Part shown: piece after piece, positions 1-7,767 of the stretch | How the letters are laid out: each line of letters begins with the position of its first letter | Position numbering within the stretch: the stretch's first letter is position 1 | Source: Bacteroidaceae bacterium | GTDB lineage: Bacteria > Bacteroidota > Bacteroidia > Bacteroidales > Bacteroidaceae | Assembly (NCBI GenBank): GCA_024401185.1 | Contig: JAKSLO010000014.1 | Span: 1 to 35,603, forward strand | Reading direction: 5' to 3' | DNA length: 35,603 nt | The notes under the pieces: generated by a model | Database searches by the model: none | Seen by the model: only the letters and a program-made list of their open reading frames with translations | Told to the model about the DNA's origin: nothing | Translations under genes and position numbers: made by a program

Positions 1-414
1 CGCTCATCAGCCTTCCCACCGCACATCAAGCAAACATCATCCAATGAAGTTTGCTATTAGTCCCCCATAAGTTGCATCCTTATGGGGAGAGAGGTAGGCG
101 CCTATGTCTGTGCCGAAACCCACGGTTCCCTTAGGGATTCGGCACGCACATGGGCGCGATTACCGTGCATTCGGGGGGATTGGGTTGGGTGTGTTTTTGC
201 CCGAAAAGTTGGGAAATTTTACAAAAAGTAAAAGATTGTTTACATATTCCGCAAGACCCTCAAGGGGGTCAAAATGGCGCGTTCCGTAGGGCAGAGGGGG
301 GCACTCCAGAGTGAAAGCCAGGAAGTTTCGCCTCCCTGGACCCACGAAAACGCTGATTATCAGCGTACCTGCCATTTGACCCCCGAACAAACGGAAGAGA
401 GCGGAAAAAATCCA
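1..414. other. Non-coding, hairpin-rich stretch left of the IS66 element
   Basis: No convincing gene lies here; the short reading frames on both strands look like chance. The stretch is instead full of inverted repeats. There is a perfect 9-bp stem CCCCATAAG/CTTATGGGG (63-71, 79-87), an 8-bp stem GTGCCGAA/TTCGGCAC (110-117, 138-145), and a long-range pair GGGGGTCAAAATGGC (264-278) with GCCATTTGACCCCC (371-384) that differs by one bulged base. Inside that last pair sits a 17-bp palindrome ACGCTGAT-T-ATCAGCGT (350-366). Before the IS inserted, this DNA was continuous with the region upstream of the tape measure gene. Confidence 0.5.
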
Positions 415-422
415 AAGAAATC
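415..422. repeat. Target site duplication of the IS66 element, left copy
   Basis: The 8-mer AAGAAATC at 415-422 is repeated at 3509-3516 immediately beyond the right terminal repeat. Eight-base duplications are the norm for IS66-family transposition. One extra G (423) lies between this copy and the start of the left inverted repeat. Confidence 0.85.
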
Positions 423-423
423 G

Positions 424-446
424 GTAAGGGTCTCCGCGTTGGCATA
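424..446 (+). repeat. IS66 left terminal inverted repeat
   Basis: This 23-bp repeat, starting GTAAGGGTCTCCGC, is the exact reverse complement of 3486-3508. Confidence 0.93.
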
Positions 447-550
447 CCTTCGCAACTCTTTGTATATCAATCGAAAAATTTTCAAATCCCCTCTCCCTCA
501 CTTTTTTTTGAGAGAGATGGGTCCCCCTCCCTCCTCATTGAATTACAGAG

Positions 551-592
551 AAAAAAGGTAAAGTCATCGTTTCAAGAGACTTTACCTTTTTT
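551..592. terminator. Terminator overlapping the end of tnpC
   Basis: AAAAAAGGTAAAGTC (551-565) and GACTTTACCTTTTTT (578-592) form a perfect 15-bp stem with a 12-nt loop. A-rich and T-rich arm ends make it work in either direction. The tnpC stop codon (572-574) lies in the loop, so the last codons of the transposase are encoded by the stem. It should end tnp transcription and shield the element from transcription arriving from outside. Confidence 0.8.
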
Positions 593-2155
593 CCATTGAT
601 TTGGTAAAAGATGCTTATATGCATCAGGGGTACTTCCGTCAGGAATACTTAGCCTCTGGTTCAGCACATCCGTGATATATTCGAAGAAGTTGATTCCGTT
701 CATACGGCATGAGCACGCGAGAGAATATAGCAATGCGCCCTTGGCGGCACCATCATGACTTCCGTAGAAGAGAGAGTTTCTCCGTGACAGGGATATGTAC
801 CGGTTGTAGCGCTCGACAAGGTTGTTGTCGAGGTCTGCAAAACCATTCTTGAAGATGTTCTTTACATCGGGAAGCTCGTTGTTCAGGTAAACGGCAGCCT
901 TGTAGAGAGTGCCCTGCGGATCCAAGTCTTCACGACCCAGTATCCGCTTCACTTCCCTTGAAAGCTGCTTGAGAATGGGAGGTGCGTACTTCTTTCTCCA
1001 TTTTTCATTCTTTGCCTCCGTCCATCCATCTTCACCGACCTTGTGCAGATGATCATTATGGTAGAGATCGTTTATCAAACTTATTATCAGGTCTGCATCA
1101 GTTTCACCCTCAATATCCATGAATTTTCTCTTTATATGCTGGAGACATGGAAACCTCGTTATTTTGGGATAGGACTCTCCGCCCAGTTTCCTGTATGGTG
1201 CGAAACCATCGCTCTGTATGTTTCCCTCGTATTCCTTCAGAAGATTTAGGATTACTTTTTTCGACCTTGAGCCGTCTTCATAGAAATAATAGACCAGATT
1301 GCTGTTTCGTGCTATTACCACCCAGATGTACCCTTTCTTGATTTTCTTCCCGGAATCTGTGGCTTCGGGTATCTTCACCTTCATGTATGTCTCGTCACAT
1401 CCGAGATAACTGTCACCGAGCACCTCCTGCCGCATACACTTGTAAAGGTTTTCCAGCAACGTGGCTGTTTTCGTAAGCAGGCCATTCATCGTTGCTTTCG
1501 TAATGTCGAAACCGTGGTCGTTGAAGTAAGCTGTGATACGTTCCACGCTCATAGAGTACATGTAGCGGAGTTCCATTATGCCCGCAATGAAAGATCCATC
1601 AAAACTGGAGTTCTGCAAAGGCGCCATGGGCAGCTTGGCTCGTACGATGCTATCTCCGCTAATGAAAATATGCTGGTGATATATGTGCTTTATGAATTTG
1701 GAAGGAATGAATTCATAACGGATAGAATCACGGACTGCCATTTCCTTTGCACCGGCAGCATTCAACTCAGATTCCGTGGGGTACAGGTCATGTTCCTGCA
1801 CTTCCATGCCAGCGTGCATGTTACGCTTCGCCTTGTTGTTGCCTCTCTCTTTCAGATTGATGGGAGAAGGGGGCGCTGCGGGTTGCTTCTCGGATTTGTT
1901 CTCTGTGATTTTTGCAAGTCCACGGTTGATGCGTTTTTGTTTCTCCAGATCTTCCTTCCCAAGGCATAACGCTGCCTCGAGCGACTGGATGGAGGCGTGC
2001 ACCTCGTCAAGCTTCCTGTCCTTTTCCCGGATGGTGGCATTAAGGCCGGATATGGTATCCTGCAGTGTACTTATCTGTATGCGGAGACTCTCGATTGTCA
2101 AGTTTGCCAATCGCAGCTGCTCTTCTAAAATGGATACGACATCTGCCTTTTTCAT
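572..2155 (-). CDS. tnpC: IS66-family transposase TnpC
   Basis: This is the DDE transposase of the IS66 element, which cuts and joins the IS ends. The predicted protein is about 527 aa from the Met at 2155. Five extra in-frame codons reach a Met at 2170, but a promoter-like TACCTTTG overlaps them, so I prefer the downstream start. The N-terminus is a long coiled coil (about residues 1-80), followed by a basic linker and the conserved catalytic core. Catalytic acidic residues are visible in GCDETY, in QSDGFAPY and in the NNLVERYNRYISLSRRNSLF block, which is the usual IS66 'E' region. A short C-terminal helical domain follows. Length and gene order (after tnpB, 82-nt gap) match the family, and I see no frameshift or truncation. 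Family assignment is near certain; actual activity is inferred from intact genes and ends. Confidence 0.96.
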   Translation of the reverse strand: MKKADVVSILEEQLRLANLTIESLRIQISTLQDTISGLNATIREKDRKLDEVHASIQSLEAALCLGKEDLEKQKRINRGLAKITENKSEKQPAAPPSPINLKERGNNKAKRNMHAGMEVQEHDLYPTESELNAAGAKEMAVRDSIRYEFIPSKFIKHIYHQHIFISGDSIVRAKLPMAPLQNSSFDGSFIAGIMELRYMYSMSVERITAYFNDHGFDITKATMNGLLTKTATLLENLYKCMRQEVLGDSYLGCDETYMKVKIPEATDSGKKIKKGYIWVVIARNSNLVYYFYEDGSRSKKVILNLLKEYEGNIQSDGFAPYRKLGGESYPKITRFPCLQHIKRKFMDIEGETDADLIISLINDLYHNDHLHKVGEDGWTEAKNEKWRKKYAPPILKQLSREVKRILGREDLDPQGTLYKAAVYLNNELPDVKNIFKNGFADLDNNLVERYNRYISLSRRNSLFYGSHDGAAKGALLYSLACSCRMNGINFFEYITDVLNQRLSIPDGSTPDAYKHLLPNQWKKGKVS

Positions 2156-2160
2156 GTAGC

Positions 2161-2218
2161 AAAGGTACAAAAAAATATTGGAATAAACAATTGATTTTCA
2201 ATATTTTTTTGTACCTTT
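2161..2218 (-). repeat. Perfect 20-bp inverted repeat between tnpB and tnpC
   Basis: Positions 2161-2180 (AAAGGTACAAAAAAATATTG) are the exact reverse complement of 2199-2218, with an 18-nt spacer. On the tnp transcript this makes a long A/U-rich hairpin whose 3' arm ends five bases before the tnpC ATG. The same arm, read on the minus strand, contains TACCTTTG (2167-2160), a -7-like element. It may attenuate or gate tnpC expression. Confidence 0.85.
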
Positions 2219-2237
2219 TTGCATCATGTTCCATCTT

Positions 2238-2606
2238 TCAGATATTGCCTTGCAGAGCACGGTATTTGAAACGGTTATGATATTTCACGGCTGCCAGATT
2301 GACTCCCTTTATGATAAAATAAAAGGTATCCCAAGAGAGTTCAAAACATCCGCTATCCTCACTATACCGAGGCAACTCAAATCTGCCTTTTGCCAGTCTT
2401 TTCTGATAGAGAAGGAATCCGTCCGTGTCCCACTTGAGTATCTTCACCATATTGCGGGGTTTGTTGAAAAACACGAAGGCATCTCCCGTCATGGGGGAAA
2501 GGTGTGTGTTTGTCGCAACCATGTTGTACAGTCCGTCTATCCCATAATTGAACCGCATGGGATAGATGCACAGGAAATACCTGTTGTTCTCGTTAAGTTC
2601 AAACAT
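2238..2606 (-). CDS. tnpB: IS66 accessory protein TnpB (IS66 Orf2)
   Basis: The product is about 122 aa and is required with TnpC for transposition of IS66-type elements; its exact role is not understood. The start at 2606 is chosen because it is preceded by GGAGGAGG about 10 nt upstream, the best ribosome binding site in the window, and because it overlaps the end of tnpA by 8 bp (ATGTTTGA), a classic translational-coupling arrangement. The sequence has the family pattern: a short N-terminus, then MRFNYGIDGLYNMV, GDAFVFFNKPRNMVKILKWDTDGF and LYQKRLAKGRFELP. The reading frame extends upstream to 2681 but that part only mirrors the end of tnpA. Confidence 0.93.
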   Translation of the reverse strand: MFELNENNRYFLCIYPMRFNYGIDGLYNMVATNTHLSPMTGDAFVFFNKPRNMVKILKWDTDGFLLYQKRLAKGRFELPRYSEDSGCFELSWDTFYFIIKGVNLAAVKYHNRFKYRALQGNI

Positions 2607-3432
2607 CGGCTCCAGACCTCCTCCTCTGGTCGTTGTTGTATTGGTTGATGAATGCGCACAAACTGATGACGGTACATTCATCCACCATCACATTTGAACC
2701 ATCTGCCAGCTGGATCTTCACACCCGTCAGCTTGTCACCATTGGTTCCGCCGTTAGGCTTGAACTGGACAAATACATTGCGTCTCTTCTTCGGACACTTG
2801 TCATCAAGGATCACAGATTGCTTCAATTGCTGTACAGTCATGCCCAGATGCGCCATCCATTTTACCATATCCTTGTATTCAATGTGCTCATCCTTGCAGA
2901 ATTGCTTTAGACTGGAGTCTGGCTTGACCTCAAGCCTGTGCTTATAGTCACGCAAGCCTTTAGCCAGGCGCTTCTGCATGCGTTCTCCAAAATTGCTGGC
3001 ATCAGCAGGACCATCCTCTTCATGTTTCTTTATGATGCCAAGTTTGATCTTTAGGGACGTCACATTATAGTTATGCCTCTCTGCCCACTTGTGCATCTTG
3101 TGACCATCCACATTATGAAGAATGCAGAATCCCCTCAGAGTGATGTTATTACCTGCCTCCAGATGATCCTTGAACAAAGCCCAGGTGCGTTCATATATGT
3201 CACCAGATCGAATACATGCCAATTCATCCTGTCTGCCCTGGGAAACTAAAACCTCCTTCTTAATCTCAGACACATTGGTCTTCAGGAACCGCAAAGAGTT
3301 CTCTGCCTTACGGGCATCGCAGTTCCTGCTACGGACAAAATCCGTGAAGTTTAGACTGATGTCATTCTTCAGTGCCTCCTTGTAATCATTTACAAGCTTC
3401 GTGTACTGCTCACTCAAATTTTCTCTATCCAT
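2599..3432 (-). CDS. tnpA: IS66 TnpA-like protein (Orf1)
   Basis: This is the first gene of the IS66 element, 277 aa. Its position, its coupling to tnpB, and a C-terminal segment with the TnpA-like pattern VKIQLADGSNVMVDECTV identify it. It is longer than typical proteobacterial TnpA (roughly 110-150 aa). The N-terminal two thirds contain two similar helix-rich segments (around residues 25-60 and 165-200) with SLKQFCKDEHIEYKDMVKWM-like sequence, which resemble repeated DNA-binding helices; that reading is an inference. A promoter (TTG at 3485-3483, 20-nt spacer, TACCTTTG at 3462-3455) overlaps the right inverted repeat. TnpA proteins are thought to be DNA-binding accessory factors or regulators. 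Confidence 0.85.
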   Translation of the reverse strand: MDRENLSEQYTKLVNDYKEALKNDISLNFTDFVRSRNCDARKAENSLRFLKTNVSEIKKEVLVSQGRQDELACIRSGDIYERTWALFKDHLEAGNNITLRGFCILHNVDGHKMHKWAERHNYNVTSLKIKLGIIKKHEEDGPADASNFGERMQKRLAKGLRDYKHRLEVKPDSSLKQFCKDEHIEYKDMVKWMAHLGMTVQQLKQSVILDDKCPKKRRNVFVQFKPNGGTNGDKLTGVKIQLADGSNVMVDECTVISLCAFINQYNNDQRRRSGADV

Positions 3433-3454
3433 CTTTTTAAGTTTTTAGACGGCA

Positions 3455-3485
3455 CAAAGGTAGTAAGAATCGAAACAATGAGCAA
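3455..3485 (-). promoter_or_regulatory. Promoter of the IS66 tnp operon
   Basis: On the minus strand, TTG (3485-3483), 20 nt, TACCTTTG (3462-3455) matches the Bacteroidetes promoter pattern. The -33 element lies at the inner edge of the right inverted repeat, so transposase binding at the end could repress the operon. Confidence 0.7.
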
Positions 3486-3508
3486 TATGCCAACGCGGAG
3501 ACCCTTAC
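3486..3508 (-). repeat. IS66 right terminal inverted repeat
   Basis: Exact 23-bp reverse complement of 424-446. Confidence 0.93.
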
Positions 3509-3516
3509 AAGAAATC
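3509..3516. repeat. Target site duplication of the IS66 element, right copy
   Basis: AAGAAATC directly abuts the right inverted repeat and equals the 8-mer at 415-422. Confidence 0.85.
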
Positions 3517-3594
3517 ACCCAAAGGTAACTTCTTGATTTTGTGTTTTTTACATCTGTGCGGTTTTTCGTCTTTTAAGGTTCGTATATCTGTTTT

Positions 3595-3603
3595 TATATT
3601 TGC
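3595..3603 (+). promoter_or_regulatory. Possible -7 element for the tape measure gene
   Basis: TATATTTGC fits TAnnTTTG and lies 19 nt before the tape measure ATG (3622). No good TTG is found 19-20 nt upstream, so this is a weak call. It lies to the right of the IS, so the phage gene could still be transcribed after the insertion. Confidence 0.4.
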
Positions 3604-3621
3604 GCCGTAAATTTCGCACAC

Positions 3622-6600
3622 ATGAGTAATAATACAACAAACGCTACAGTGAACCTGACCCTGAACGGTCAGCAAGCACTGCAAACGCTAAACCAACTTC
3701 GCTCCAATGCCTTGCAGCTGGAAACTGCCATCGCCAAGGCTGCAGCTACGGGCAACAAGGCTGATTTGAAGCGTCTACGTAAGGAACTCACGGAAACCCG
3801 CAAGCAGATCCGTGAGATTGAGTCGGCCACACAACAGGTGGATGCCGTGATGAAACGCCTTAATCGGGCCACTCCCACCGAACTGAACAAATCACTCCAG
3901 ACACTGAACCGACAGCTGCAGTACATGGAGCGTGGTTCGGAGGCATGGAACAAGCACGTAGCCAAGATTAAGGCGGTAAAAGCGGAACTGGCCAAGGTAA
4001 ACGTGGAGCTGCGCGTGTCTGAATCCACCTTCCAGCGTATCAATCGTGTCATGAATGAGTGGGGTACCACCATAATGGGTGCTGCCGCTGCTCTCACCGG
4101 TCTTGTAATGGCTGGTCGCTCTGCCGTTTCTGCCTACGCGGAAATGGATGAGGAGCTTGCCAATACGTCCAAATACACGGGTATGTCACGCCAAAAGGTG
4201 GACGAGCTGAATGAGTCGTTCAAGAAGATGGACACCCGTACCTCTCGCGAACAACTGAACGAACTGGCCCAGGAGGCAGGTCGTTTGGGTAAGAATACGC
4301 TCGAGGATGTCCAAGGCTACGTCGAGGCTGCCGACATCATCAATGTGGCTTTGGTGGATCTGGGTGCCGGAGCAACCCAAACCATCGCAAAGCTTTCCAA
4401 CATCTTTGGTGTCGAGAAGATGCTGGGTACCAAGGATGCGATGCTGTCGGTCGGTTCTGCCGTCAATGTGCTTTCGCAAAACTGTACGGCAAGCAAGACT
4501 TACCTTGTGGAGTTTGCTCAGCGCATGGCGGGTATCGGAGCACAGGCTGACATGACAATTCCTGAGATCCTGGCATTCGGTGCAACCCTCGATGCCAACG
4601 GTCAGAAGACAGAAATGTCTTCATCGGCTCTTGGTAAGCTCATCATGATGCTCAACCAAAAGCCGGAGGAATTGTCAAAGGCTGTGGGCCTGAACACGGA
4701 GCAGATGAAGGAACTGCTGAAGACGGACACCACGGGTGCTGTCATCAAGTTCCTCGAGCAGATCCAGAAACTGGGCAGCAAGGATGGTCTTGCTGTCCTG
4801 GCTCCTTTGTTCAAGGATATGGGCATGGATGGCGTGCGTATGTCTCAGGTTCTTGCAACCCTTGCAGAACACCTCGACATGGTGAAGTGGGAGATCGGGG
4901 AGGCTAACAAGGCTTTCACTGAAGCTTCGTCCGCTACCAATGAGTACAACATCTTCAACAATACGGTTCAGGCTGGCATCGACAAGGCGAAGAAGCGTAT
5001 GTCGGAACTGGCTATTGAGCTGGGAGAGAAGCTGCTACCCATCATGAAGCATATCTACTCTTCGGGCTCTATGCTGATGCGCATGCTGTCTGCCTTCGTG
5101 GACTTCGTCATCAAGTACAAGAGTGAGATCATCGTGGCTTCCTCGGCACTGGCTGCCTACAAGGTGGCGGTGCATGCATCGAGCATCGCGATGAAGGTGC
5201 ACCACGGTTGGGTGGTGCTTACACAGGCTGCACACAAGGCGGCTTCTGCCGTGATGGCTACCTATAGGACGGGCGTTCTGATGTGCTCGGTGGCATATAA
5301 CAGACTGACGGGCAACCTCACACGTGCCGCTGCGGCTCAGCGGGCCCTGAACACGGCGCAGAAAGCAAACCTGTTCGGACTGCTGGCTGCTGGCGTGGTG
5401 ACGCTCATCACGGCGCTGTCCGAGTATGGGAAGAGCCTGTCTGCCACGGAAATGGCGGAGAAGGCTTTGGGAGAGATACGCGGCGAAGCGGCCAAGAAGG
5501 CTGACGAGGAGCGCATGCACATCGACATCCTGCGTGAGGCGGCGATGAACGAGAAGCTGTCCTTGGATGAGAGACACAAGGCAATTGACGAACTGAACAG
5601 GATCATCCCGGACTACAATGCGCATTTAGATAAGACCACGGGAAAGTATGTGGAGAACAAGGATGCACTGGACAGGTACATCGAGTCTCTGGTGCGTATG
5701 TATGAAATTGAGGGAGCGAAGGGCAAGCTGTCGGCCATCGGAAAGGAGAAGGCTGACATCAGGATACGCCAGCATGCCAATGAGCGTGAACAGCAAGAGG
5801 CGGAAAAGGAACTGCATAGTGCAGAGCTCCAGTACAGCCTGCATGGGGCGGCGGCTTCCAGCGCGGGAATGACTTCGGGCATGAAGGCACTGTCACAGGG
5901 CAACTCATCCTCCGGACAGGGGCTTACCAAGGCGAAGGCGCGCGTGAAGCGGGCTGCTGAGGAGATGGAGGAGCTGCGCAGCCAGATGGAGATACTTGCC
6001 GAACAGGAACGGCTGATAACGGAGGTGTACGGAGAGGATATGCAGCGGGCTGAAGTGAGCCAGGGCACTAATGCGACTTCTGAGGTGATTACACCTCCTA
6101 CACTTCCGGGTGAGGGAACTGCCTCAAAGGATAAGTTCGCGAAGGAGAAGGAGTGGAGACAGCGTGAGGAGGCCATGAACCGAATCGCCTATGCGCGTGG
6201 GGAGAAGGACTACGAGGCGTACACCAGACGCATGGATGAGATTGCGGTAGGGTTCTATGCCAAGGAACTGGAGCATACGGATCTGTCGAAACTGGAGCGC
6301 CTTACCATCGAAGCTGACTACTACGAGGCGCTGAAGAAGCAGGCGGACGATGGAATAAGGATGACAGTGGAAGCTGAGGAGAGGGCTTACGGCGAGCAGA
6401 TGGCGTCCCTCAAGCAGCGCTACATAGACGGGAAATCGTCCACAAAAGAATACGAGGCTGCCGTGGAGATGGCGGAACTGGAGCATATGCGCAGACTTGT
6501 GAAACTGACAAAGGAAGGAACGGATGAGCGTGCCAAAGCGGAGAGGGAGTACCAGAACAGGCTCCTGTCTGACAGGCAGAAGCATCTCAAGGCACTCGAG

Positions 6601-7767
6601 GAGGCGGAGAAGAGACATCAGGAGGCGTTGAAAAAGGTGAAGGACAGTGTCTTCGGACTGAACGAGCGCGAGCGTTATGAGGCGTACTCCTCTGAGTTGG
6701 GCACACTCAAAGAGGTGTACAACATGGAGATCATGGCTGCTGAGGAGAATGCCAAGGACAGACTGCGCATTGAAAAGGCGTTCCAAGAGGCCAAAATGGC
6801 TCTGATGAGGAAATACAACATCGGGGGGATCAACGATGCAAGAAATGCGGTGCAGCAGGCGGTGCGTGACTCGGTGGAGTGGCTGGAGTCTGAGGGAGGA
6901 CAGGCGTTCACGGGGACGATGGACACGCTGGTGTCGGGGATGTCGGCGATGTTCACGCAACTGTCATCCATCGTGCAGGCTGAGCTGGAGATACAGACGG
7001 AAGCCATAGAGAAGCGCTATGACCGGGAGCTTTCGCTGGCTGAGGGGAATGCCTACCGCGAGGCTCAGCTCGAGGAGCGGAAGCAGAATGAGATTGCCGC
7101 CGCAAAGAAGGAGGCAAACAAAAAGATGTTTGCCATGCAGGTGGTGCAGGCCATTGCGCAGACGGCCCAGGGTGCCCTGGCGGCCTATGCCTCTGCGGCA
7201 GCCATTCCCATCACGGGATGGGTGATGGCTCCCATCGCTGCGGCCATGGCTCTGGCTGCTGGTGGGTTGCAGGTTGCGGCCATCAGGAAGCAGCAGCAGG
7301 CCAGTGAGGCACAAGGATATGCAGAGGGCGGTTATACGCCGAAGGGTGGCAAGTACGAGGAGGTGGGAGTGGTGCATGCCGGTGAGTGGGTGGCATCACA
7401 AAGGCTGCTTGCCAACCCGGTGGCCTCGCAGATGATCCAGACGCTGGACCATGCGCAGCGGACGAATACAATCGGCTCCTTGCGACAGGAGGATGTGAGC
7501 CGGTCCATCACGGCGCCCATACGCATAGCGGAAGCCTCTGGGACTTCTGCCATGAATACGGGTGCCATGGTGGCACAGGCTGCATCCAGTACCAGAGACA
7601 GACTTGCTTCCTCCAAGGATCTCTCTGATACGATGCGACAGCTTTCAAGGCGGCTGAACGAGCCTTTCGTCACCATCAATACCATCGAGGGTGACCATGG
7701 CATCAAGAAGGCACAGGAGGAGTATGAGAAACTGATGAGGAACAAATCACCCAAAAACAGAAGATAA
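3622..7767 (+). CDS. Phage tail tape measure protein
   Basis: This is a 1381-aa tail tape measure protein, which sets tail length and helps pass DNA through the membrane. The N-terminal about 150 residues are coiled coil. Residues about 150-470 match the TP901-type tape measure core (AYAEMDEELANTSKYTGMS, then ELAQEAGRLGKNTLEDVQGY and the TYLVEFAQRMAGIGAQADM segment). A hydrophobic segment follows near 580 (LFGLLAAGVVTLITAL), then several hundred residues of charged coiled coil. Near 1180-1230 is an Ala/Gly-rich membrane-like stretch, followed by GYAEGGYTPKGGKYEEVGVVHAGEW, which must be read as two blocks: the glycine-rich AEGGYT and VHAGEWV signature common at tape measure C-termini. Its stop codon shares one base with the next start (TAATG). 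No other upstream tail genes are visible, which is unusual. Confidence 0.92.
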   Translation: MSNNTTNATVNLTLNGQQALQTLNQLRSNALQLETAIAKAAATGNKADLKRLRKELTETRKQIREIESATQQVDAVMKRLNRATPTELNKSLQTLNRQLQYMERGSEAWNKHVAKIKAVKAELAKVNVELRVSESTFQRINRVMNEWGTTIMGAAAALTGLVMAGRSAVSAYAEMDEELANTSKYTGMSRQKVDELNESFKKMDTRTSREQLNELAQEAGRLGKNTLEDVQGYVEAADIINVALVDLGAGATQTIAKLSNIFGVEKMLGTKDAMLSVGSAVNVLSQNCTASKTYLVEFAQRMAGIGAQADMTIPEILAFGATLDANGQKTEMSSSALGKLIMMLNQKPEELSKAVGLNTEQMKELLKTDTTGAVIKFLEQIQKLGSKDGLAVLAPLFKDMGMDGVRMSQVLATLAEHLDMVKWEIGEANKAFTEASSATNEYNIFNNTVQAGIDKAKKRMSELAIELGEKLLPIMKHIYSSGSMLMRMLSAFVDFVIKYKSEIIVASSALAAYKVAVHASSIAMKVHHGWVVLTQAAHKAASAVMATYRTGVLMCSVAYNRLTGNLTRAAAAQRALNTAQKANLFGLLAAGVVTLITALSEYGKSLSATEMAEKALGEIRGEAAKKADEERMHIDILREAAMNEKLSLDERHKAIDELNRIIPDYNAHLDKTTGKYVENKDALDRYIESLVRMYEIEGAKGKLSAIGKEKADIRIRQHANEREQQEAEKELHSAELQYSLHGAAASSAGMTSGMKALSQGNSSSGQGLTKAKARVKRAAEEMEELRSQMEILAEQERLITEVYGEDMQRAEVSQGTNATSEVITPPTLPGEGTASKDKFAKEKEWRQREEAMNRIAYARGEKDYEAYTRRMDEIAVGFYAKELEHTDLSKLERLTIEADYYEALKKQADDGIRMTVEAEERAYGEQMASLKQRYIDGKSSTKEYEAAVEMAELEHMRRLVKLTKEGTDERAKAEREYQNRLLSDRQKHLKALEEAEKRHQEALKKVKDSVFGLNERERYEAYSSELGTLKEVYNMEIMAAEENAKDRLRIEKAFQEAKMALMRKYNIGGINDARNAVQQAVRDSVEWLESEGGQAFTGTMDTLVSGMSAMFTQLSSIVQAELEIQTEAIEKRYDRELSLAEGNAYREAQLEERKQNEIAAAKKEANKKMFAMQVVQAIAQTAQGALAAYASAAAIPITGWVMAPIAAAMALAAGGLQVAAIRKQQQASEAQGYAEGGYTPKGGKYEEVGVVHAGEWVASQRLLANPVASQMIQTLDHAQRTNTIGSLRQEDVSRSITAPIRIAEASGTSAMNTGAMVAQAASSTRDRLASSKDLSDTMRQLSRRLNEPFVTINTIEGDHGIKKAQEEYEKLMRNKSPKNRR

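Larger units (their letters stand above)
423..3508 (-). mobile_element. Complete IS66-family insertion sequence
   Basis: The element is about 3.09 kb and carries the three IS66 genes in the order tnpA, tnpB, tnpC, all on the minus strand. Terminal inverted repeats are perfect over 23 bp: 424-446 begins GTAAGGGTCTCCGCGT and its reverse complement is at 3486-3508. GTAA at the tip is usual for the family. An 8-bp direct repeat (AAGAAATC) flanks it. All three frames are open and the catalytic DDE residues of TnpC are present, so it looks recent and potentially active. It is inserted about 113 bp upstream of the phage tape measure gene, pointing away from it. Confidence 0.95.

Noticed and set aside
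160..501. 113-aa minus-strand frame at the left edge
   Set aside because: It runs through the IS66 left end, so it is not an ancestral gene; the DNA is better explained by hairpins.
6124..6960. Arg/His/Leu-rich open frame opposite the tape measure gene
   Set aside because: It is an antisense shadow of a coiled-coil gene with biased codons; no family match.
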